Shown: one piece after another, positions 17,191 to 29,749 of the stretch
How the letters are laid out: the number at the start of each line of letters is the position of its first letter
Position numbering within the stretch: position 1 is the stretch's first letter
Assembly (NCBI GenBank): GCA_902780635.1
Contig: CACZGH010000010.1
Span: 62,001-126,000, forward strand
Direction: 5' to 3'
DNA length: 64,000 bases
DNA from: an uncultured Prevotellaceae bacterium
GTDB taxonomy: Bacteria; Bacteroidota; Bacteroidia; Bacteroidales; Bacteroidaceae
Position numbers and translations under genes: made by a program
Notes under the pieces: model-generated
The model's input: only the letters and a program-made list of their open reading frames with translations
Told to the model about the DNA's origin: nothing
The model's database searches: none

Positions 17191-19209
17191 ATGACACTAC
17201 AAGACTTTCAAAATGAGATAAGGGCCGGTATCCCCGACACCCTCCCCGCCCCCAAAGTATACGACAAGAGCCTTAACCATGCGCCGAAGCGCAAAGACAT
17301 CCTCACCTCCGAGCAGAAGAAGCTTGCCCTAAGAAACGCCCTGCGCTATTTTCCACAGCATCTTCATGCACAGCTCGCCAAGGAGTTTGCCCAGGAGTTG
17401 CATGACTATGGCCGCATCTACATGTACCGCTATCGTCCAGACTATGACATCTACGCCCGCCCCATCGACGAGTACCCTCACCGTTCGCGTCAAGCCGCGG
17501 CCATCATGCTCATGATACAAAACAACCTTGACCCGCGCGTGGCCCAACATCCCCATGAACTGATCATCTACGGAGGCAATGGCGCCATCTTCCAAAACTG
17601 GGCACAATATCGTCTGGTGATGAAATACCTCAGCGAGATGACCGACGAGCAAACTTTAGTGATGTACTCAGGTCATCCATTGGGTCTGTTCCCCTCGCAT
17701 AAAGACGCCCCCCGCGTAGTGGTGACCAACGGCATGGTGATTCCCAACTACTCCAAACCCGATGACTGGGAGCGGCTGAACGCCCTTGGTGTGAGCCAAT
17801 ATGGTCAGATGACTGCCGGGTCGTATATGTATATCGGTCCACAAGGCATCGTTCACGGCACCACGATCACTGTGCTCAACGCCGCCCGCCGACAGTTCCG
17901 TCCCGGTCAAACCAGCACACATGGCATGCTGTTTGTGTCGTCAGGTCTTGGCGGCATGTCGGGAGCCCAGCCGAAAGCCGGCAACATAGCCGGTGTGGTG
18001 AGTGTGGTAGCAGAAATCAACCCCCAAGCCGCCCAAAAACGGTATGACCAAGGGTGGGTGGACGAGTTGCATGACAGTCTCGACGAACTGATACCGACCA
18101 TCCGACGGGCTGTGGACGAAAAACGCACCATTTCCATGGCATACGTGGGAAATATCGTCGACCTCTGGGAACGACTTGCCGACGAAGACATCCATGTGGA
18201 CTTAGGCAGCGACCAAACATCGCTCCATAATCCATGGGCCGGCGGTTACTACCCTGTAGGATTGACCCTCGATGAGTCGAAGCGGATGATGGCAGAAGAG
18301 CCCGAGGCTTTTAAAAAACAAGTACAGGCATCGCTGCGCAGACAGGTGGCTGCCATCAACCGGTTGACAGCACGTGGCATGTATTTCTTCGACTATGGCA
18401 ACGCCTTTCTCTTAGAGTCGAGCCGTGCAGGCGCTGACATCCTGACTTCCGACGGCCGTTTCAGATATCCCAGTTATGTACAAGATATCATGGGTCCTCT
18501 CTTCTTTGACTACGGTTTCGGTCCATTCCGTTGGGTCTGCACCTCAGGCGACCCTGAAGACTTAGCCTTGACCGACCAACTGGCCGCAGAAGCTCTTGAG
18601 GCTCTAAGAGCCACCGCCACCGACGACATCATCGGCCAACTCGATGACAACATCCACTGGATCAAAGAAGCCGGAAAGAACCACTTGGTGGTAGGTTCAC
18701 AAGCCCGTATCCTCTACGCCGACGCGCAAGGAAGGACCCAGATAGCCCTCGCCTTCAACCGAGCTATCCGTGAGGGGCGGCTGAAAGCCCCTGTCGTATT
18801 AGGCCGCGACCACCACGACGTGTCGGGCACCGACTCCCCCTTCCGTGAGACCAGCAACATCTACGATGGTTCGCAATTCTGTGCAGACATGGCCGTACAG
18901 AATGTGATCGGCGACGCCTTCCGTGGAGCCACTTGGGTATCGCTGCACAACGGCGGTGGCGTAGGCTGGGGAGAAGTCATCAATGGCGGTTTCGGCATGG
19001 TGATAGACGGCAGCGCAGACTCTGACCGTCATATCCGTGAGATGCTGCTATGGGATGTGAACAACGGTATCGCGCGCAGGAGCTGGGCCCGCAACCAAGG
19101 TTCCATTGACGCCATCCGTCGTGAGATGGAGCGCACCCCCGGTCTGCAAGTGACCCTGCCCCATCTGGTGGATGAGGCGGTGCTGCAACTCAATGATGTA
19201 ATCAAGTAA
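17191..19209 (+). CDS. hutU: urocanate hydratase
   Basis: A 672-residue urocanase that hydrates urocanate to 4-imidazolone-5-propionate with tightly bound NAD as electrophile. Key regions: YGGNGAIFQNWAQY near 128-141, YSGHPLGLFPSH near 158-169, the NAD-site run SSGLGGMSGAQPKAG near 251-265 and the C-terminal SLHNGGGVGWGEVINGGFG near 585-603. It is about 110 residues longer than the Pseudomonas-type enzyme; the longer form is what is found in Bacteroidetes. Second gene of the hut operon, 101 bp after ftcD. I see no separate promoter in that gap. Confidence 0.96.
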   Translation: MTLQDFQNEIRAGIPDTLPAPKVYDKSLNHAPKRKDILTSEQKKLALRNALRYFPQHLHAQLAKEFAQELHDYGRIYMYRYRPDYDIYARPIDEYPHRSRQAAAIMLMIQNNLDPRVAQHPHELIIYGGNGAIFQNWAQYRLVMKYLSEMTDEQTLVMYSGHPLGLFPSHKDAPRVVVTNGMVIPNYSKPDDWERLNALGVSQYGQMTAGSYMYIGPQGIVHGTTITVLNAARRQFRPGQTSTHGMLFVSSGLGGMSGAQPKAGNIAGVVSVVAEINPQAAQKRYDQGWVDELHDSLDELIPTIRRAVDEKRTISMAYVGNIVDLWERLADEDIHVDLGSDQTSLHNPWAGGYYPVGLTLDESKRMMAEEPEAFKKQVQASLRRQVAAINRLTARGMYFFDYGNAFLLESSRAGADILTSDGRFRYPSYVQDIMGPLFFDYGFGPFRWVCTSGDPEDLALTDQLAAEALEALRATATDDIIGQLDDNIHWIKEAGKNHLVVGSQARILYADAQGRTQIALAFNRAIREGRLKAPVVLGRDHHDVSGTDSPFRETSNIYDGSQFCADMAVQNVIGDAFRGATWVSLHNGGGVGWGEVINGGFGMVIDGSADSDRHIREMLLWDVNNGIARRSWARNQGSIDAIRREMERTPGLQVTLPHLVDEAVLQLNDVIK

Positions 19210-19290
19210 GTTGAAACATCATGCCGTAATAACGACAAAACTTGATAACCACACAACGTGATAACGTCAAAAAACACAAAAAACTCAAAT

Positions 19291-20793
19291 ATGACATATC
19301 AAAACAGTGATGGATGCCCTATCCATCAAATCAGTGCCGGGCATCTCACCCAAGACATGATAGAAGAGATTATCACCAAGCATTATCAGTTGGTACTTGG
19401 CGCCGACTCGCGCAAGCGTATTATCGACTGCCGCGAATATCTCGAGAGAAAAGTGGCTGAGAGTGAGAAGCCCATCTATGGTGTGACCACCGGCTTCGGC
19501 TCACTCTGTGACATCAACATCAGTCCAGACCAACTGGCAGAGCTACAGATCAACCTGATGAAGTCGCATGCCTGTGGTGTAGGAGAGCGCGTGCCCAACG
19601 AAGTGGTAAAAATCATGATTCTGTTGAAGATACAATCGTTGAGCTACGGTTACTCCGGCATCCGCCTCGAGACCGTACAACGACTCATCGACTTTTTCAA
19701 CAACGACATCTACCCCATTGTCTATGAACAAGGTTCTGTGGGCGCCTCTGGCGACCTCGTGCCCTTGGCCCACCTTTGTCTGCCACTGGTAGGTTTGGGC
19801 GAGGTAGAATACAAAGGTGAACGTATGACTGGTGCAGAGTTGCTGCGCCGTATGGGTTGGGCACCCATCCGCCTCGGCTCCAAAGAAGGCCTTGCCCTGC
19901 TCAACGGCACCCAGAACATGAGTGCCTTCGCCGTTTGGTCGCTGATCCAGTCGAAACGACTGACTGAGTGGGCAGACCTCATCGCAGTGATGTCATTAGA
20001 AGCCTTTGACGGTCGTCAAGACCCCTTTAATGTGGCTGTCCATTTAGTGCGCTCTCACAAGGGACAGATTGCCACCGCCATCCATGTGAACGAATTGTTG
20101 AAAGGCAGTGAACTGATTCGCCAAGAGAAAACCAACGTGCAGGATCCCTACTCCTTCCGCTGCATCCCCCAGGTACATGGTGCTGTGAAAGACACCCTCT
20201 CCTATGTGAAGACCGTGGTGGACATCGAGATCAACGCCGCCACCGACAATCCTACGGTCTGTCCGGAAGACGACCTCATCATCTCGGCAGGCAATTTCCA
20301 TGGAGAACCCATCGCGCTGCCGATGGACTTCCTGAGTATCGCCATGAGTGAGTTGGGCAATATCAGTGAGCGCCGCACCTACAAATTGGTGTCAGGCAAA
20401 CGTGGACTGCCCAGTTTTTTGGTAGCCGCCCCTGGTCTGAACAGCGGTTTTATGATTGTGCAATACACCGCAGCCTCTATTGTCAGTCAGAGTAAGACCC
20501 TCTGCATGCCCTCCTCAGCCGACAGCATCCCCACCTCACAAGGTCAGGAAGACCATGTGAGTATGGGCGCCAACGCCGGTACGAAGTTGCTGCGCATCAT
20601 CCAAAATACAGAGCGTGTGCTTGCCATCGAGTTGATGACAGCCGCCCAAGCTCTTGACTTCCGCCGTCCGTTGCGCTCCTCGCCCATCATCGAGCAGGTG
20701 CATGAAGCCTATCGAAAAGAAGTGCCCTTCATCGACCACGATGTTGTGATGTATCCCTATATAGCCAAAACCATAGCATTTATGAGAAAATGA
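19291..20793 (+). CDS. hutH: histidine ammonia-lyase
   Basis: A 500-residue histidine ammonia-lyase, which deaminates L-histidine to urocanate, the first step of the pathway. The self-made MIO electrophile comes from the Ala-Ser-Gly in GSVGASGDLVPLAHL. The active-site region YGVTTGFGSL lies near residue 60 and the conserved run INAATDNPTV near the middle. The frame is open from a GTG at 19258, but the ATG at 19291 starts at the natural family N-terminus and I prefer it. It follows hutU by 81 bp and its stop overlaps the hutI ATG (ATGA, 4 bp), so the two are coupled. Confidence 0.96.
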   Translation: MTYQNSDGCPIHQISAGHLTQDMIEEIITKHYQLVLGADSRKRIIDCREYLERKVAESEKPIYGVTTGFGSLCDINISPDQLAELQINLMKSHACGVGERVPNEVVKIMILLKIQSLSYGYSGIRLETVQRLIDFFNNDIYPIVYEQGSVGASGDLVPLAHLCLPLVGLGEVEYKGERMTGAELLRRMGWAPIRLGSKEGLALLNGTQNMSAFAVWSLIQSKRLTEWADLIAVMSLEAFDGRQDPFNVAVHLVRSHKGQIATAIHVNELLKGSELIRQEKTNVQDPYSFRCIPQVHGAVKDTLSYVKTVVDIEINAATDNPTVCPEDDLIISAGNFHGEPIALPMDFLSIAMSELGNISERRTYKLVSGKRGLPSFLVAAPGLNSGFMIVQYTAASIVSQSKTLCMPSSADSIPTSQGQEDHVSMGANAGTKLLRIIQNTERVLAIELMTAAQALDFRRPLRSSPIIEQVHEAYRKEVPFIDHDVVMYPYIAKTIAFMRK

Positions 20794-22025
20794 GCCAACT
20801 CATCATCAATATCGGTATTTTGGCCGGCATACAGCCCTGTGAGCGTATGCGGCTTTGTGGTGCAGAGATGCGCGAAATGGGTGTGTTGAACCATGCGTGG
20901 CTACGCATTGAGGGCGACAGAATCAGCGATTTTGGCAAGATGGAGAACCTGACAGAAACGGGTGATGCAACGGTCATCGACGCTGAAGGAGGTTGTGTGT
21001 TGCCCTGCTGGTGCGACTCCCACACCCATCTGGTCTATGCAGGCAGTCGTGAGGAAGAGTTTGTAGACAAGATACGCGGTCTCTCCTACGCCGAGATTGC
21101 CCGCCGTGGAGGTGGCATTCTGAATTCCGCCGACCGTCTGCACGAGATGCCAGAGGAAGAGCTGTACGAGGGAGCGATGAGTCGTCTGTCAGAGATGACC
21201 GCCCATGGTTCCGGATGTGTTGAGATCAAGAGTGGTTATGGTCTCAACATCGACGACGAACTCAAGATGCTGCGCGTGATCCGACGCATGAAAGAAACGT
21301 CTAAAGTCAAGATAGTGTCTACCTTCTTGGGTGCCCATGCTGTAGGCAGAGCCTACGCTGGCCGACAGTCAGAATATGTAGACATGGTGGTGAGAGAAAT
21401 GATACCCGCCGTGGCCGCGGAGCATCTGGCAGATTATATCGACGTGTTCTGCGAAACGGGGTTCTTCACTCCCGAGGAGACCACCCGTATCCTGTCGGCT
21501 GGAGCACACTATGGTATGCGTCCCAAGATACACGCCTGCCAGTTGGCCTCATCTGGTGGTGTGGAAGTGGGAGTGAAGAGCGGCGCACTGAGTGTGGACC
21601 ATCTGGAAAGTGCCAGCGAGGAGGACATCGCTCTTTTAAAAGGTACAGATACAATACCCACCCTTTTGCCTGGTGCCTCCTTCTTCCTCAACATGCCTTA
21701 CGCCCAAGGTCGCAACATGATCGACCGTGGTCTTGGTGTCGCCGTTGCCTCCGACTGCAATCCAGGCAGCACCCCATCATGGGACATGAAATTTGTGGTG
21801 TCGCTATCGTGTATCAAAATGCGTATGCTTCCTGTAGAAGCCATCAATGCCGCGACGCTCAACGGTGCTTACGCTATGGGGCTAAGTCAGGATTATGGTT
21901 CGATAGCGATAGGAAAGAAAGCCAACCTACAGTTGACTGTGCCCATCCCATCGATTTCGTATATCCCTTATTCGTACACACGAGATCTTGTACGAGAGGT
22001 TATTTTAGAAGGAGTTCAGGAGTAG
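20790..22025 (+). CDS. hutI: imidazolonepropionase
   Basis: A 411-residue metal-dependent amidohydrolase that opens imidazolone propionate to N-formimino-L-glutamate. The HxH metal motif is in CDSHTHLVYAGSREEEF (near 70-86); further metal ligands lie in FLGAHAVG and in SVDHLESAS, and the catalytic Asp region is ASDCNPGSTPSWDM. Length and N-terminal beta-sandwich strand (INIGILAGIQPCE) are normal. Last gene of the hut operon, coupled to hutH by a 4-bp overlap. Its final residues (EGVQE) are written by the GGAGTTCAGGAG repeat, so the C-terminus has probably drifted with that repeat. Confidence 0.95.
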   Translation: MSQLIINIGILAGIQPCERMRLCGAEMREMGVLNHAWLRIEGDRISDFGKMENLTETGDATVIDAEGGCVLPCWCDSHTHLVYAGSREEEFVDKIRGLSYAEIARRGGGILNSADRLHEMPEEELYEGAMSRLSEMTAHGSGCVEIKSGYGLNIDDELKMLRVIRRMKETSKVKIVSTFLGAHAVGRAYAGRQSEYVDMVVREMIPAVAAEHLADYIDVFCETGFFTPEETTRILSAGAHYGMRPKIHACQLASSGGVEVGVKSGALSVDHLESASEEDIALLKGTDTIPTLLPGASFFLNMPYAQGRNMIDRGLGVAVASDCNPGSTPSWDMKFVVSLSCIKMRMLPVEAINAATLNGAYAMGLSQDYGSIAIGKKANLQLTVPIPSISYIPYSYTRDLVREVILEGVQE

Positions 22026-22075
22026 AGGAGTTCAGGAGTTCAGACATTACACTGAAAGGAGTACAGGAGTGAATG
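22010..22075 (+). repeat. GGAGTTCAG tandem-like repeats after hutI
   Basis: Five or six imperfect copies of GGAGTTCAG/GGAGTACAG cover the hutI stop codon and the short gap to sprA. The same motif occurs at the ftcD end 5 kb upstream. No T-rich terminator hairpin is evident here. Confidence 0.6.
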
Positions 22076-22111
22076 ACTTCAGATCAACACTTTGAGGGGT
22101 GGAGAGATGGG

Positions 22112-25100
22112 CTATCTTGTCAATGAGAATTTAAGACTCAAGCCGAAATCTCTTGTGGTGGTAGGATAACTACTGCTTGAGAGCAACGGTGTGTTGGTCT
22201 GCTTGTCATAATAGAAACTCATGGTCATGAGTTTCGACAAGGTGTAGTCAGCCCTGAAAGAGAACTTCAACGCCGTGCTACCACTACTGGCGGCGCTTGT
22301 CATCGACGCAATGTCACGAGTGATGTTAGCCTGCTGACGGTAAGAGAAATCGAATCGCAGGTTCAAGTCATGGTTGAAGTTGTTTTTCCCGCCAGAAGAG
22401 GTTGAAGTTTTACTTGAGCTATTGTTTCTATTATTCTCATTATCACCCTCTTTATTCCTATTATTCCCTTTCACTCTCCGGTGGTTGCCTGCACCACCAA
22501 AGAGTTTGAAGTCATTGATTTTGTAACCCATTCCTATCACCCAGTCATGGCTTGTAGTCTCATTGAGCTGCACACTGGTAGTGCTCAGGTTGACCACCCT
22601 TGTCGACTTATATTCAAGTTTGCAAGTGAGGTTATTGTTGAGCGTGACATCAACGCCCAACAGTGGTGAGAAGCTCTCGTTGAGGCTGACAGTAGAAATA
22701 TTGAACATACTGCTCGGAACAGGATTGCCTGTGGTGGCATCAGTGATGAAACCCAGGTCGTTGACGTATTCCTGCCATGTGCTAAAGCTTGAGTAAGAAC
22801 CTATAGCAAAGACACTCTTGTAAGCGTGGTTGAGATTGACACTTTTGAAGATGTCTCTGAAGGGTCTGAGTTTTCCAAGCCCACTATACCGCAAAGACCA
22901 GTTTGGCAGCAGCCTATTCAGTGACGGGAAGATCTCCAGCGACTTACCACCCATATTGGTGTAATTGGCGAGGAAAGCAGGAATGAGCACATCAGAGCTA
23001 TAAAGTCCCACCCCACCATGTTCTGGGTTGAAAGTCTCGCCCATGAAAGCCGAGCCAGCGGGGTATTTGGACCCAACATACTGGCTTTCGACCCTGTTGC
23101 GGAATCCTTCGAGCGAATTGCAGAACTTCTCAAAAGTAGCCGACTTATATCCATTGTTTGCATTTCCCATCCCCTCGAAAGCCGTCTTGATAGAGATAGT
23201 GGTCATATTGAACTGTCCTGTCCTTGTGGTAGGATTGCCCACAAACATATACTGCACGCTCTGCGCCTTTGTCTCCGTGCGGCTGGCGTTAAGGTCAATT
23301 TTGAGGTCTCTCACCGGTTCGAGTGTCATTTTGAGCTGCAAGTCGGTGGTGCTGTTGGTGGTGGCCGGCGTTGCCACGCTGTCGCTCACGAGCAGCCAGT
23401 TGTTTCGCCTTGCCTTTTCGATGTAATCATCGTCGATGAATCCGAAAGCGAAGTCTAATCCAGGGCTCATGATATCTCCTCTTCGTTGCCCGAAAACGCT
23501 ACCGATATTGGGCATGAAACCTGGCAACGACATCGCATACGTGTTGTTGTATGTGAAGCTGACGTTTCTCACCATCATCAGCACCCTTGCCAAGCACTGT
23601 GCCGTCTTGTACCACCCCTTATCCTCCAGAGGCTCTTTGGCAGTGACGGTCAGTTTTAGTGTGACGGCCGAGTCAAGTTTGTTGAATACCTTGATTTTGT
23701 TGTCATCCACGACTTTGTATTTCACTGGCACGATTTTCCCGTCTTTGTCTTTCGCCGAGACAATGAGACGTCGGCTTTTCTTGCTATGAGTCACCATGAG
23801 TGACGTGTCAGCTTTGATGGTAATTTCCTTTTCAAATGTGTTTTTGTTTTTTGGGAGCACCTTTGACTTTGGATCAGTATTTTTACCATCATTGGCAGCA
23901 TTTTCACCCTCTTTCCCTTTTGCGTTTTTCTGTGTGTCTTTTTTACCCTGCTGTCCCTTAGTAGGTTTCTTGAGATTGTTATTGACAGACTTGTTGAACC
24001 GATCATTGGTCTTCTTGAGGAACGGTATATGGTCATACAGCTTCTGGAGGTTGAACGACCCATTGAGTTTGAATGTGCGATTGTCAGAGATGACATTTCC
24101 CAGAGAGGTGCCGTCTTCGAGATCCGAACCTCTCACCCAACGATAGGTAGAGTTGTAAGTCACGTCACTTGTCACCCAGTCGAAGATAGGTATGAGGTTG
24201 AGAGGCAAATGATAGGTAGCGTTAAAATTCTGATTGTAGTCGAGCGGTTCACCCATTCTTCTGATAGACTGCCACACAGAGTCTTTCCAAGCCGTATAGT
24301 GGTCAGGATAAAGGTCTTTGTTGATGGGCGTGTAAGGCTCTTCTATCTCCGCATGCGTTCCGCTTGAGAAATTGACGTGCAGGTTTTTGGTGAAGTCCCA
24401 TCTGATGGAGAAATCTCTGTTCCAGTGGAACTCCTCGCTGAAAGTCAGCGGCAGTTGTGAGCCCTCAAGATTTTCCATGTCCCTGTTTTGCAACTCGTAG
24501 TAGATACGATCTAAATTGGAGTTGAAAGTGACGTTTTGTGGCAGATAGTTGAGTGCGAATTTTTTAGCGATATCGAAATATTTCGATTTTGACTTGATGA
24601 TTTTCTTGAATGGTTCCCACGGCTTATAGACAGGAGTCCATGAGTAAGCCATGGAACCACTCCACCGGTCTTCATTTTCATAGACAGTGGTTTCTCCTGT
24701 GGTACGGCTGTGCGAGTGGCTGTACGAGAGGGAGAAGTTGGCCGGGTCGTAAGGCATTGGATGACCCTTGGTTTGGATGCCTACCCTCATATTGGAGAGC
24801 GAGAAGTTGGTATTGGTAACCTTTGTGATGGCAATGGACTCGATAGAGTCACGCTCCCGTTTGTCTTTTATGATATCGAGAGCCTCATCGAGTTCCACAT
24901 CAGTGTCGAGCGGATTGTATTTAGGAGTTGTTTTTTCCTTTGAGACCGTATAATATAGTGGTGCCGACACCTTCGCTTTGTCAGGGAAGAATTTTCCGAG
25001 TTCGAGGTTAGTAGTGACCGTCACATTCTGGTAGTTGTCGGTGGCACGTTGTGCCACTCCATCCTCAAGTCCTCCGAATCCCTCTGTGACATATCTTCCT

Positions 25101-28100
25101 GACATGACGACGGTGCCGAAGTCGGACAGTTGCACATTTAGATTACCCTGTGCTGCCCATCCACCTTCGTTGTCGTATTCTCGGAGTCTTAGTTCGTTGA
25201 CCCACACCTCTCCCGATTTGATTTCACCAGAGAGGTTTCTCACGCCAATGATCATCGTTTTGACCTCTCCGAGTGAAGGGTTACCCATCACGCTGACCCT
25301 GTTTGACGGATTATCCTCGTCATAAACAGAGAAGAGTTGATTGTATGAGGTAGAGCCTTCAGCTTTTGCTCTGTTTCGCTCTTTTTTCAGGTCGGTGAAG
25401 ATTTTGAGTGGAATGTCGACCATGTTCTCCTGCGGCCAAACGATTCGTTTGTCCGCTGTGGAATATTTGTCATAATGTCCCGCCGGAGTGATTTTGAGCG
25501 GTATCTCATATTCATAGTAGTTGCTCTTATAGTCGCTTCCGAGTCGTATAAAGACGGCGAGCTGGTTGTCTGTGAGATTAGTGATGTTCTCCGCCATTGT
25601 GTTGGCATGGACGAACATTTGCAGGCGTTTGTATAGTCTGAGGTCCTTGGCTGTGTTTTTATACACACACTTCGATTCTCCCGTTCCCAGGTTGTTGACA
25701 ACGATATCGAGCGCCTGTTCATTGCTCTCCACGAGTTGTGGCTGAGTGGGGTCTTGCACACGTGAGATGCCCGGTGGCAGGATATAGTTGACTGGGGTTT
25801 TATCATTGTTTTCCTCGATGTTGACCGCACTGACCGACATATAGCCTGAATTGGCTGAGCTGTTGGTAAGATTTTGTGTATAGACACGCCATTCTCCCCT
25901 CACGAGGTCGAGGCTTCCGAATCTCATGACGATGGGCTTTTTGAAATTGGTGAGGAACATACGCATGAATCTCACCGATGTAAAGTCGCTGATAGCTCCC
26001 ACTTTTTGCTCGAATCTGTCGAGTGGTATGCGGAACTGGTACCATGTCACGTCATAATGCTCTCCATTTCTCAGTGTGCCACTTCCCTGCCGACTGTCGA
26101 CGATGAAATTCTGTCCGACTACGAGATCTTCCGGTCTGATGGAGACATGGTACTGGAAGTATTTTTCATACTCATTGAGTGTATAGTCCTGGTTGATGTC
26201 CTCGACATCCGGAGTCGTTTTATAAGATGTGTCATAGCTTTCATCCCTTGTGCTGGTGTCGGGTGTATTTCCCTGCGGATTGTTGATACGTTTGTATCTT
26301 TTGAGGATGGACGCCTGCATCTGATCATAGTCACTTCCGCGGAAATAATGATAGTTGTCATTGGCGGGGTCGGCCATGATACTATCAAACACCTCTGGAG
26401 ACACTTTTCCCTGAATCTGTGTGAGGAAATCCTGATAAGATTCAAAGGTACGCTCCTCGTTGTCGTTGAGACCATTGAATCCCACGTCCTGTTGTTGTCT
26501 TGATCCGGAGGTGGTGGCAAAAGCGTATGTGACATTATTGGTTTGCGTGGGAATCTTTCCCCACTGTGTGAACATATAGCTATTGGACCCGTCGACGGCT
26601 ATGCCGCTCTCATGGAATTTTTTACCGTCACGCAGCACGTCCTCGCTTACCTCTCCCAGGTTGATATAGAAATCGCCTCCATAATCCTCTGCGTCTGCTT
26701 CGCTATTCGTATAGATGAATGGGTCGAGCAGCCAGAACTCTATATACTCGATGTTGGCCGCCTCGAAGTCGTTGGTATCGAGTTTTCTCATCATACCACC
26801 CCATTTGTTTTCAGGTGAAGGCAGTGTACCATCGTTGTTAAGTTGGGGATTGAAGTTATAAGGCCCTCTCTCAGAAGGATAATATGCCAGGTTGAGGATG
26901 GGGAGTGTGGATGTAGCTCCACTATAACTACTTTGGTCTCTGTTGGGGTAAAGTTCACGTACATAAATCTCTCTCACATAATGGTTGGAGAGTTGGTTGA
27001 GGTCGCTTTTGATATGACCTGGTGTGAGAGAAGAACTACGTCTTGTGAACAGCGGATCGATATTATACCATGCCAGAAGACTTCGGTTGAATCCGCTTGT
27101 GAGACCCGTTTTGTCTTTATACTCGTTCATGGTACTGGGCACGGATGATATGATCCACGATGTAGGCGCGGAGATGTCGATGGCATTTTTTGTGTTTTCA
27201 AAGTCATCGATATACGAAGCGTTGTCCTGAGTACCATGCGCTTGACCTGCTATTAATTGAGCGAACTCTGCCGTGAGCGAGATATTTGAGGGCTGTGTGA
27301 CATGCAGGAACGGTATTTTGTCGAGCATATTGGTCAGTGTCTGGCTTTCTTTTTTCCAGTTGAGGTTGACACCCCACAATGTATTGTTGAGAGGTTCTGC
27401 ACCCATCTCGACCTTAGTGGTGAAAGACTGTTCGGAGAGGTGTCTTAGTGTACCGCTCATCTGGAAGTTTTTACTGAAGTCATATTCCCAGTTGACACCA
27501 AACATGGTTTTTCTTGACTGCGCATAGTCAGTGTTGCTCTCTGCTGTCGCCCTGACTTCCGTTCCAGAGTCAAGAATACTTTGGTTGATGATCGTGACCT
27601 CGCCCGCGGAATAGTCAACGGTATAGTCCGACCCCTCAGTCAGTTCCACTCCTCCTGCGGTGACTTTGACAGAACCTTGTGGCACATTATAGGAACCCAA
27701 TGAGATGACGTTTGCCATGGATCCTCTGAACTGTCCTTGGAGGATGTACTTATCCTTCTCTGCTATTTGTTTAGCCACCGTCTTAGTGGAGTCATATAGT
27801 TCGGTATAACTATATTTTGCTGCTGTCTCCGCTGCCACCCCTTTAGATACGAGGAATTTGTACAGATAGTCGCCAAACGGTTCTGCAGCAGGCAGGAAGA
27901 CGCGTCCATTGCTGACGGTGTATCCCTCCACATAGTCGAAATAGCCATTAGAGTGTGCTTTCAGTTTGTTGTCGAGACGGTCGGCGCCCAGGTCTTTGAT
28001 AATTGTTTGGTCTTTGACCTGAGGTTCAGGTATATATGAGAGGTAGACACCTGCTGTATCGCTTTGGAACTTGATGTCGAGTCTGAATTTATCTTGCTGC

Positions 28101-29749
28101 ACCGTAGAAGCCAGATAATAAACATTTTTCATCATAAGGTCCCAGTTGCTCTGAGCTGGATTATTGCTGGTGTTTTTCAGTGACTTGACGAAGAGGCATT
28201 TGTTGACATCGGTAATGTCACTGGCAAACTCACCCACCTGATATGTGACACCACCATAAGTGTACTCATATGCCACGGCGAGCACCTGGTCAGTCTGCAA
28301 TGATGTTTTGAGCGAGACATATCCAAGCGCATTGTTGATGGTATACTCAGAATTGTTGAGCAGTCTTGCGCTCTCGAGTTTCTCATAGTCAGTCCCTCCT
28401 GTGAAACTGCCTTCGAGTACGGACGAAGTCTGGTTGATGTCTCTTGCCTCCACATATGTGGTGGTCATCTGAGAATAGAGTTGGTTGGCCTGATTATATG
28501 GCGGCATGTCCACTCCACCCTCTCCGAGATCAGGGAGAGCCACGATATTTCGTGTATTGTTGGCGTTTCCCGACTTGTTGGTCACCCATATCTCCACACG
28601 GTTGATGGTGATACCTGTGGTCAGATTGGGCAATGTTTTCATGGCGCCATCGTATCTAGCCCTGAAATATTTAGAGAGGAAGAAGTGTCTGTTTTCCTCA
28701 TAGTTGGCAGCATCTATATCAAATGGTGTGAGTTGTACGCCACCTTTAGAAGACGCGCTTGTGGAAGAAGACTTTTTCTGTGAGATGACGGTTTGCAGCT
28801 TTAGTTTTCCGAACTGCATATCCGTTCTGAGTCCGAAAAGCGAACTGGCACCAGTCACGAGGGTGGAATTGGATGGGAAAGACACATTTCCTCCTTCTAC
28901 GAGTTTGATGATTTCATCCTCTTTTCCCTCGTATTTAAGTTTCATGTTTTGTGCGTCGAAATCGAAGGTGGCATCCGTGTTGTAGTTGAGGTTCATGTTG
29001 ACCTTGTCTCCCACACGTCCATTGACATTAAGATTGATTTTCTCATCAAAGTCCATGGTAGTGGTTTTTCGATTTCTGATGGGCAGTGATGGGTTGTCAA
29101 TATTTTTCAATGTTGCCCCGAATTTCAGTTCTGCTGTACCTTGCGTTTTGATTCGCACTCCGCCAGGTCCGAAGATTTTCTCCGCTGGTCCGAGGTCAAA
29201 GTGCATATCCGTGAAGTCGAACTTCTCTTTACCCTGAGTTTTAACCACCTCTTCGTTTTTAGACTTGAAGAACTCGTAGAATGCCTTTTTCTCGCTCCAT
29301 TTGAAATACTCGTCATAAGTCATCATAATGGGGGCGCTGACATAGGCCCCACCGATTTTATTTCCGAAGATATATCGGTCGAGCGTATCATTATAGACCA
29401 CATTCTGCTGTAGATTTTCCGGTCTGTTCAAGTCAGCAGACCCTTGTTGTAAATCCTCATCAGCGAGAGGCACGGTGCGCTGTATACGCCATCTGGGGTT
29501 GAGTAGCGAGTCGGGGATTTCCTCATCCTCCTCAAGGATGGGTTGTGCTTTGATGTTCTTGTTTTTTTCTTTATCGTCGTTGTTTGCGCTATTTTGCTTT
29601 CTGCTGGTACGATTGTCCTGCGGACGTCCTTGTTGATTTTGCTGTCTATTTGTCCTGTCATCCTGCGGCACGGACAATGCGTTGCCCGCCATCACACTGA
29701 TGGCGCACAAGAATGCAAGGAAGCCCAATGTCCGCAGTTTATATCTCAT
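22112..29749 (-). CDS. sprA: T9SS outer-membrane translocon SprA/Sov
   Basis: A 2545-residue giant outer-membrane protein of the SprA/Sov family, the transport channel of the type IX secretion system. A signal peptide ([24 protein letters not shown]) precedes a Gln/Asn/Arg-rich low-complexity stretch (about 30-75). The bulk is a very large set of alternating beta strands with many aromatic girdles, ending in the barrel-closing strand [13 protein letters not shown] Lys/Asn/Gly-rich linker lies near residues 1900-1955 ([20 protein letters not shown]) and another low-complexity N/S run near 2430-2460. Its presence means the cell can export CTD-carrying proteins. ruvA stops 4 bp inside its start, so the pair is co-transcribed. 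Confidence 0.93.
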   Translation of the reverse strand: MRYKLRTLGFLAFLCAISVMAGNALSVPQDDRTNRQQNQQGRPQDNRTSRKQNSANNDDKEKNKNIKAQPILEEDEEIPDSLLNPRWRIQRTVPLADEDLQQGSADLNRPENLQQNVVYNDTLDRYIFGNKIGGAYVSAPIMMTYDEYFKWSEKKAFYEFFKSKNEEVVKTQGKEKFDFTDMHFDLGPAEKIFGPGGVRIKTQGTAELKFGATLKNIDNPSLPIRNRKTTTMDFDEKINLNVNGRVGDKVNMNLNYNTDATFDFDAQNMKLKYEGKEDEIIKLVEGGNVSFPSNSTLVTGASSLFGLRTDMQFGKLKLQTVISQKKSSSTSASSKGGVQLTPFDIDAANYEENRHFFLSKYFRARYDGAMKTLPNLTTGITINRVEIWVTNKSGNANNTRNIVALPDLGEGGVDMPPYNQANQLYSQMTTTYVEARDINQTSSVLEGSFTGGTDYEKLESARLLNNSEYTINNALGYVSLKTSLQTDQVLAVAYEYTYGGVTYQVGEFASDITDVNKCLFVKSLKNTSNNPAQSNWDLMMKNVYYLASTVQQDKFRLDIKFQSDTAGVYLSYIPEPQVKDQTIIKDLGADRLDNKLKAHSNGYFDYVEGYTVSNGRVFLPAAEPFGDYLYKFLVSKGVAAETAAKYSYTELYDSTKTVAKQIAEKDKYILQGQFRGSMANVISLGSYNVPQGSVKVTAGGVELTEGSDYTVDYSAGEVTIINQSILDSGTEVRATAESNTDYAQSRKTMFGVNWEYDFSKNFQMSGTLRHLSEQSFTTKVEMGAEPLNNTLWGVNLNWKKESQTLTNMLDKIPFLHVTQPSNISLTAEFAQLIAGQAHGTQDNASYIDDFENTKNAIDISAPTSWIISSVPSTMNEYKDKTGLTSGFNRSLLAWYNIDPLFTRRSSSLTPGHIKSDLNQLSNHYVREIYVRELYPNRDQSSYSGATSTLPILNLAYYPSERGPYNFNPQLNNDGTLPSPENKWGGMMRKLDTNDFEAANIEYIEFWLLDPFIYTNSEADAEDYGGDFYINLGEVSEDVLRDGKKFHESGIAVDGSNSYMFTQWGKIPTQTNNVTYAFATTSGSRQQQDVGFNGLNDNEERTFESYQDFLTQIQGKVSPEVFDSIMADPANDNYHYFRGSDYDQMQASILKRYKRINNPQGNTPDTSTRDESYDTSYKTTPDVEDINQDYTLNEYEKYFQYHVSIRPEDLVVGQNFIVDSRQGSGTLRNGEHYDVTWYQFRIPLDRFEQKVGAISDFTSVRFMRMFLTNFKKPIVMRFGSLDLVRGEWRVYTQNLTNSSANSGYMSVSAVNIEENNDKTPVNYILPPGISRVQDPTQPQLVESNEQALDIVVNNLGTGESKCVYKNTAKDLRLYKRLQMFVHANTMAENITNLTDNQLAVFIRLGSDYKSNYYEYEIPLKITPAGHYDKYSTADKRIVWPQENMVDIPLKIFTDLKKERNRAKAEGSTSYNQLFSVYDEDNPSNRVSVMGNPSLGEVKTMIIGVRNLSGEIKSGEVWVNELRLREYDNEGGWAAQGNLNVQLSDFGTVVMSGRYVTEGFGGLEDGVAQRATDNYQNVTVTTNLELGKFFPDKAKVSAPLYYTVSKEKTTPKYNPLDTDVELDEALDIIKDKRERDSIESIAITKVTNTNFSLSNMRVGIQTKGHPMPYDPANFSLSYSHSHSRTTGETTVYENEDRWSGSMAYSWTPVYKPWEPFKKIIKSKSKYFDIAKKFALNYLPQNVTFNSNLDRIYYELQNRDMENLEGSQLPLTFSEEFHWNRDFSIRWDFTKNLHVNFSSGTHAEIEEPYTPINKDLYPDHYTAWKDSVWQSIRRMGEPLDYNQNFNATYHLPLNLIPIFDWVTSDVTYNSTYRWVRGSDLEDGTSLGNVISDNRTFKLNGSFNLQKLYDHIPFLKKTNDRFNKSVNNNLKKPTKGQQGKKDTQKNAKGKEGENAANDGKNTDPKSKVLPKNKNTFEKEITIKADTSLMVTHSKKSRRLIVSAKDKDGKIVPVKYKVVDDNKIKVFNKLDSAVTLKLTVTAKEPLEDKGWYKTAQCLARVLMMVRNVSFTYNNTYAMSLPGFMPNIGSVFGQRRGDIMSPGLDFAFGFIDDDYIEKARRNNWLLVSDSVATPATTNSTTDLQLKMTLEPVRDLKIDLNASRTETKAQSVQYMFVGNPTTRTGQFNMTTISIKTAFEGMGNANNGYKSATFEKFCNSLEGFRNRVESQYVGSKYPAGSAFMGETFNPEHGGVGLYSSDVLIPAFLANYTNMGGKSLEIFPSLNRLLPNWSLRYSGLGKLRPFRDIFKSVNLNHAYKSVFAIGSYSSFSTWQEYVNDLGFITDATTGNPVPSSMFNISTVSLNESFSPLLGVDVTLNNNLTCKLEYKSTRVVNLSTTSVQLNETTSHDWVIGMGYKINDFKLFGGAGNHRRVKGNNRNKEGDNENNRNNSSSKTSTSSGGKNNFNHDLNLRFDFSYRQQANITRDIASMTSAASSGSTALKFSFRADYTLSKLMTMSFYYDKQTNTPLLSSSSYPTTTRDFGLSLKFSLTR

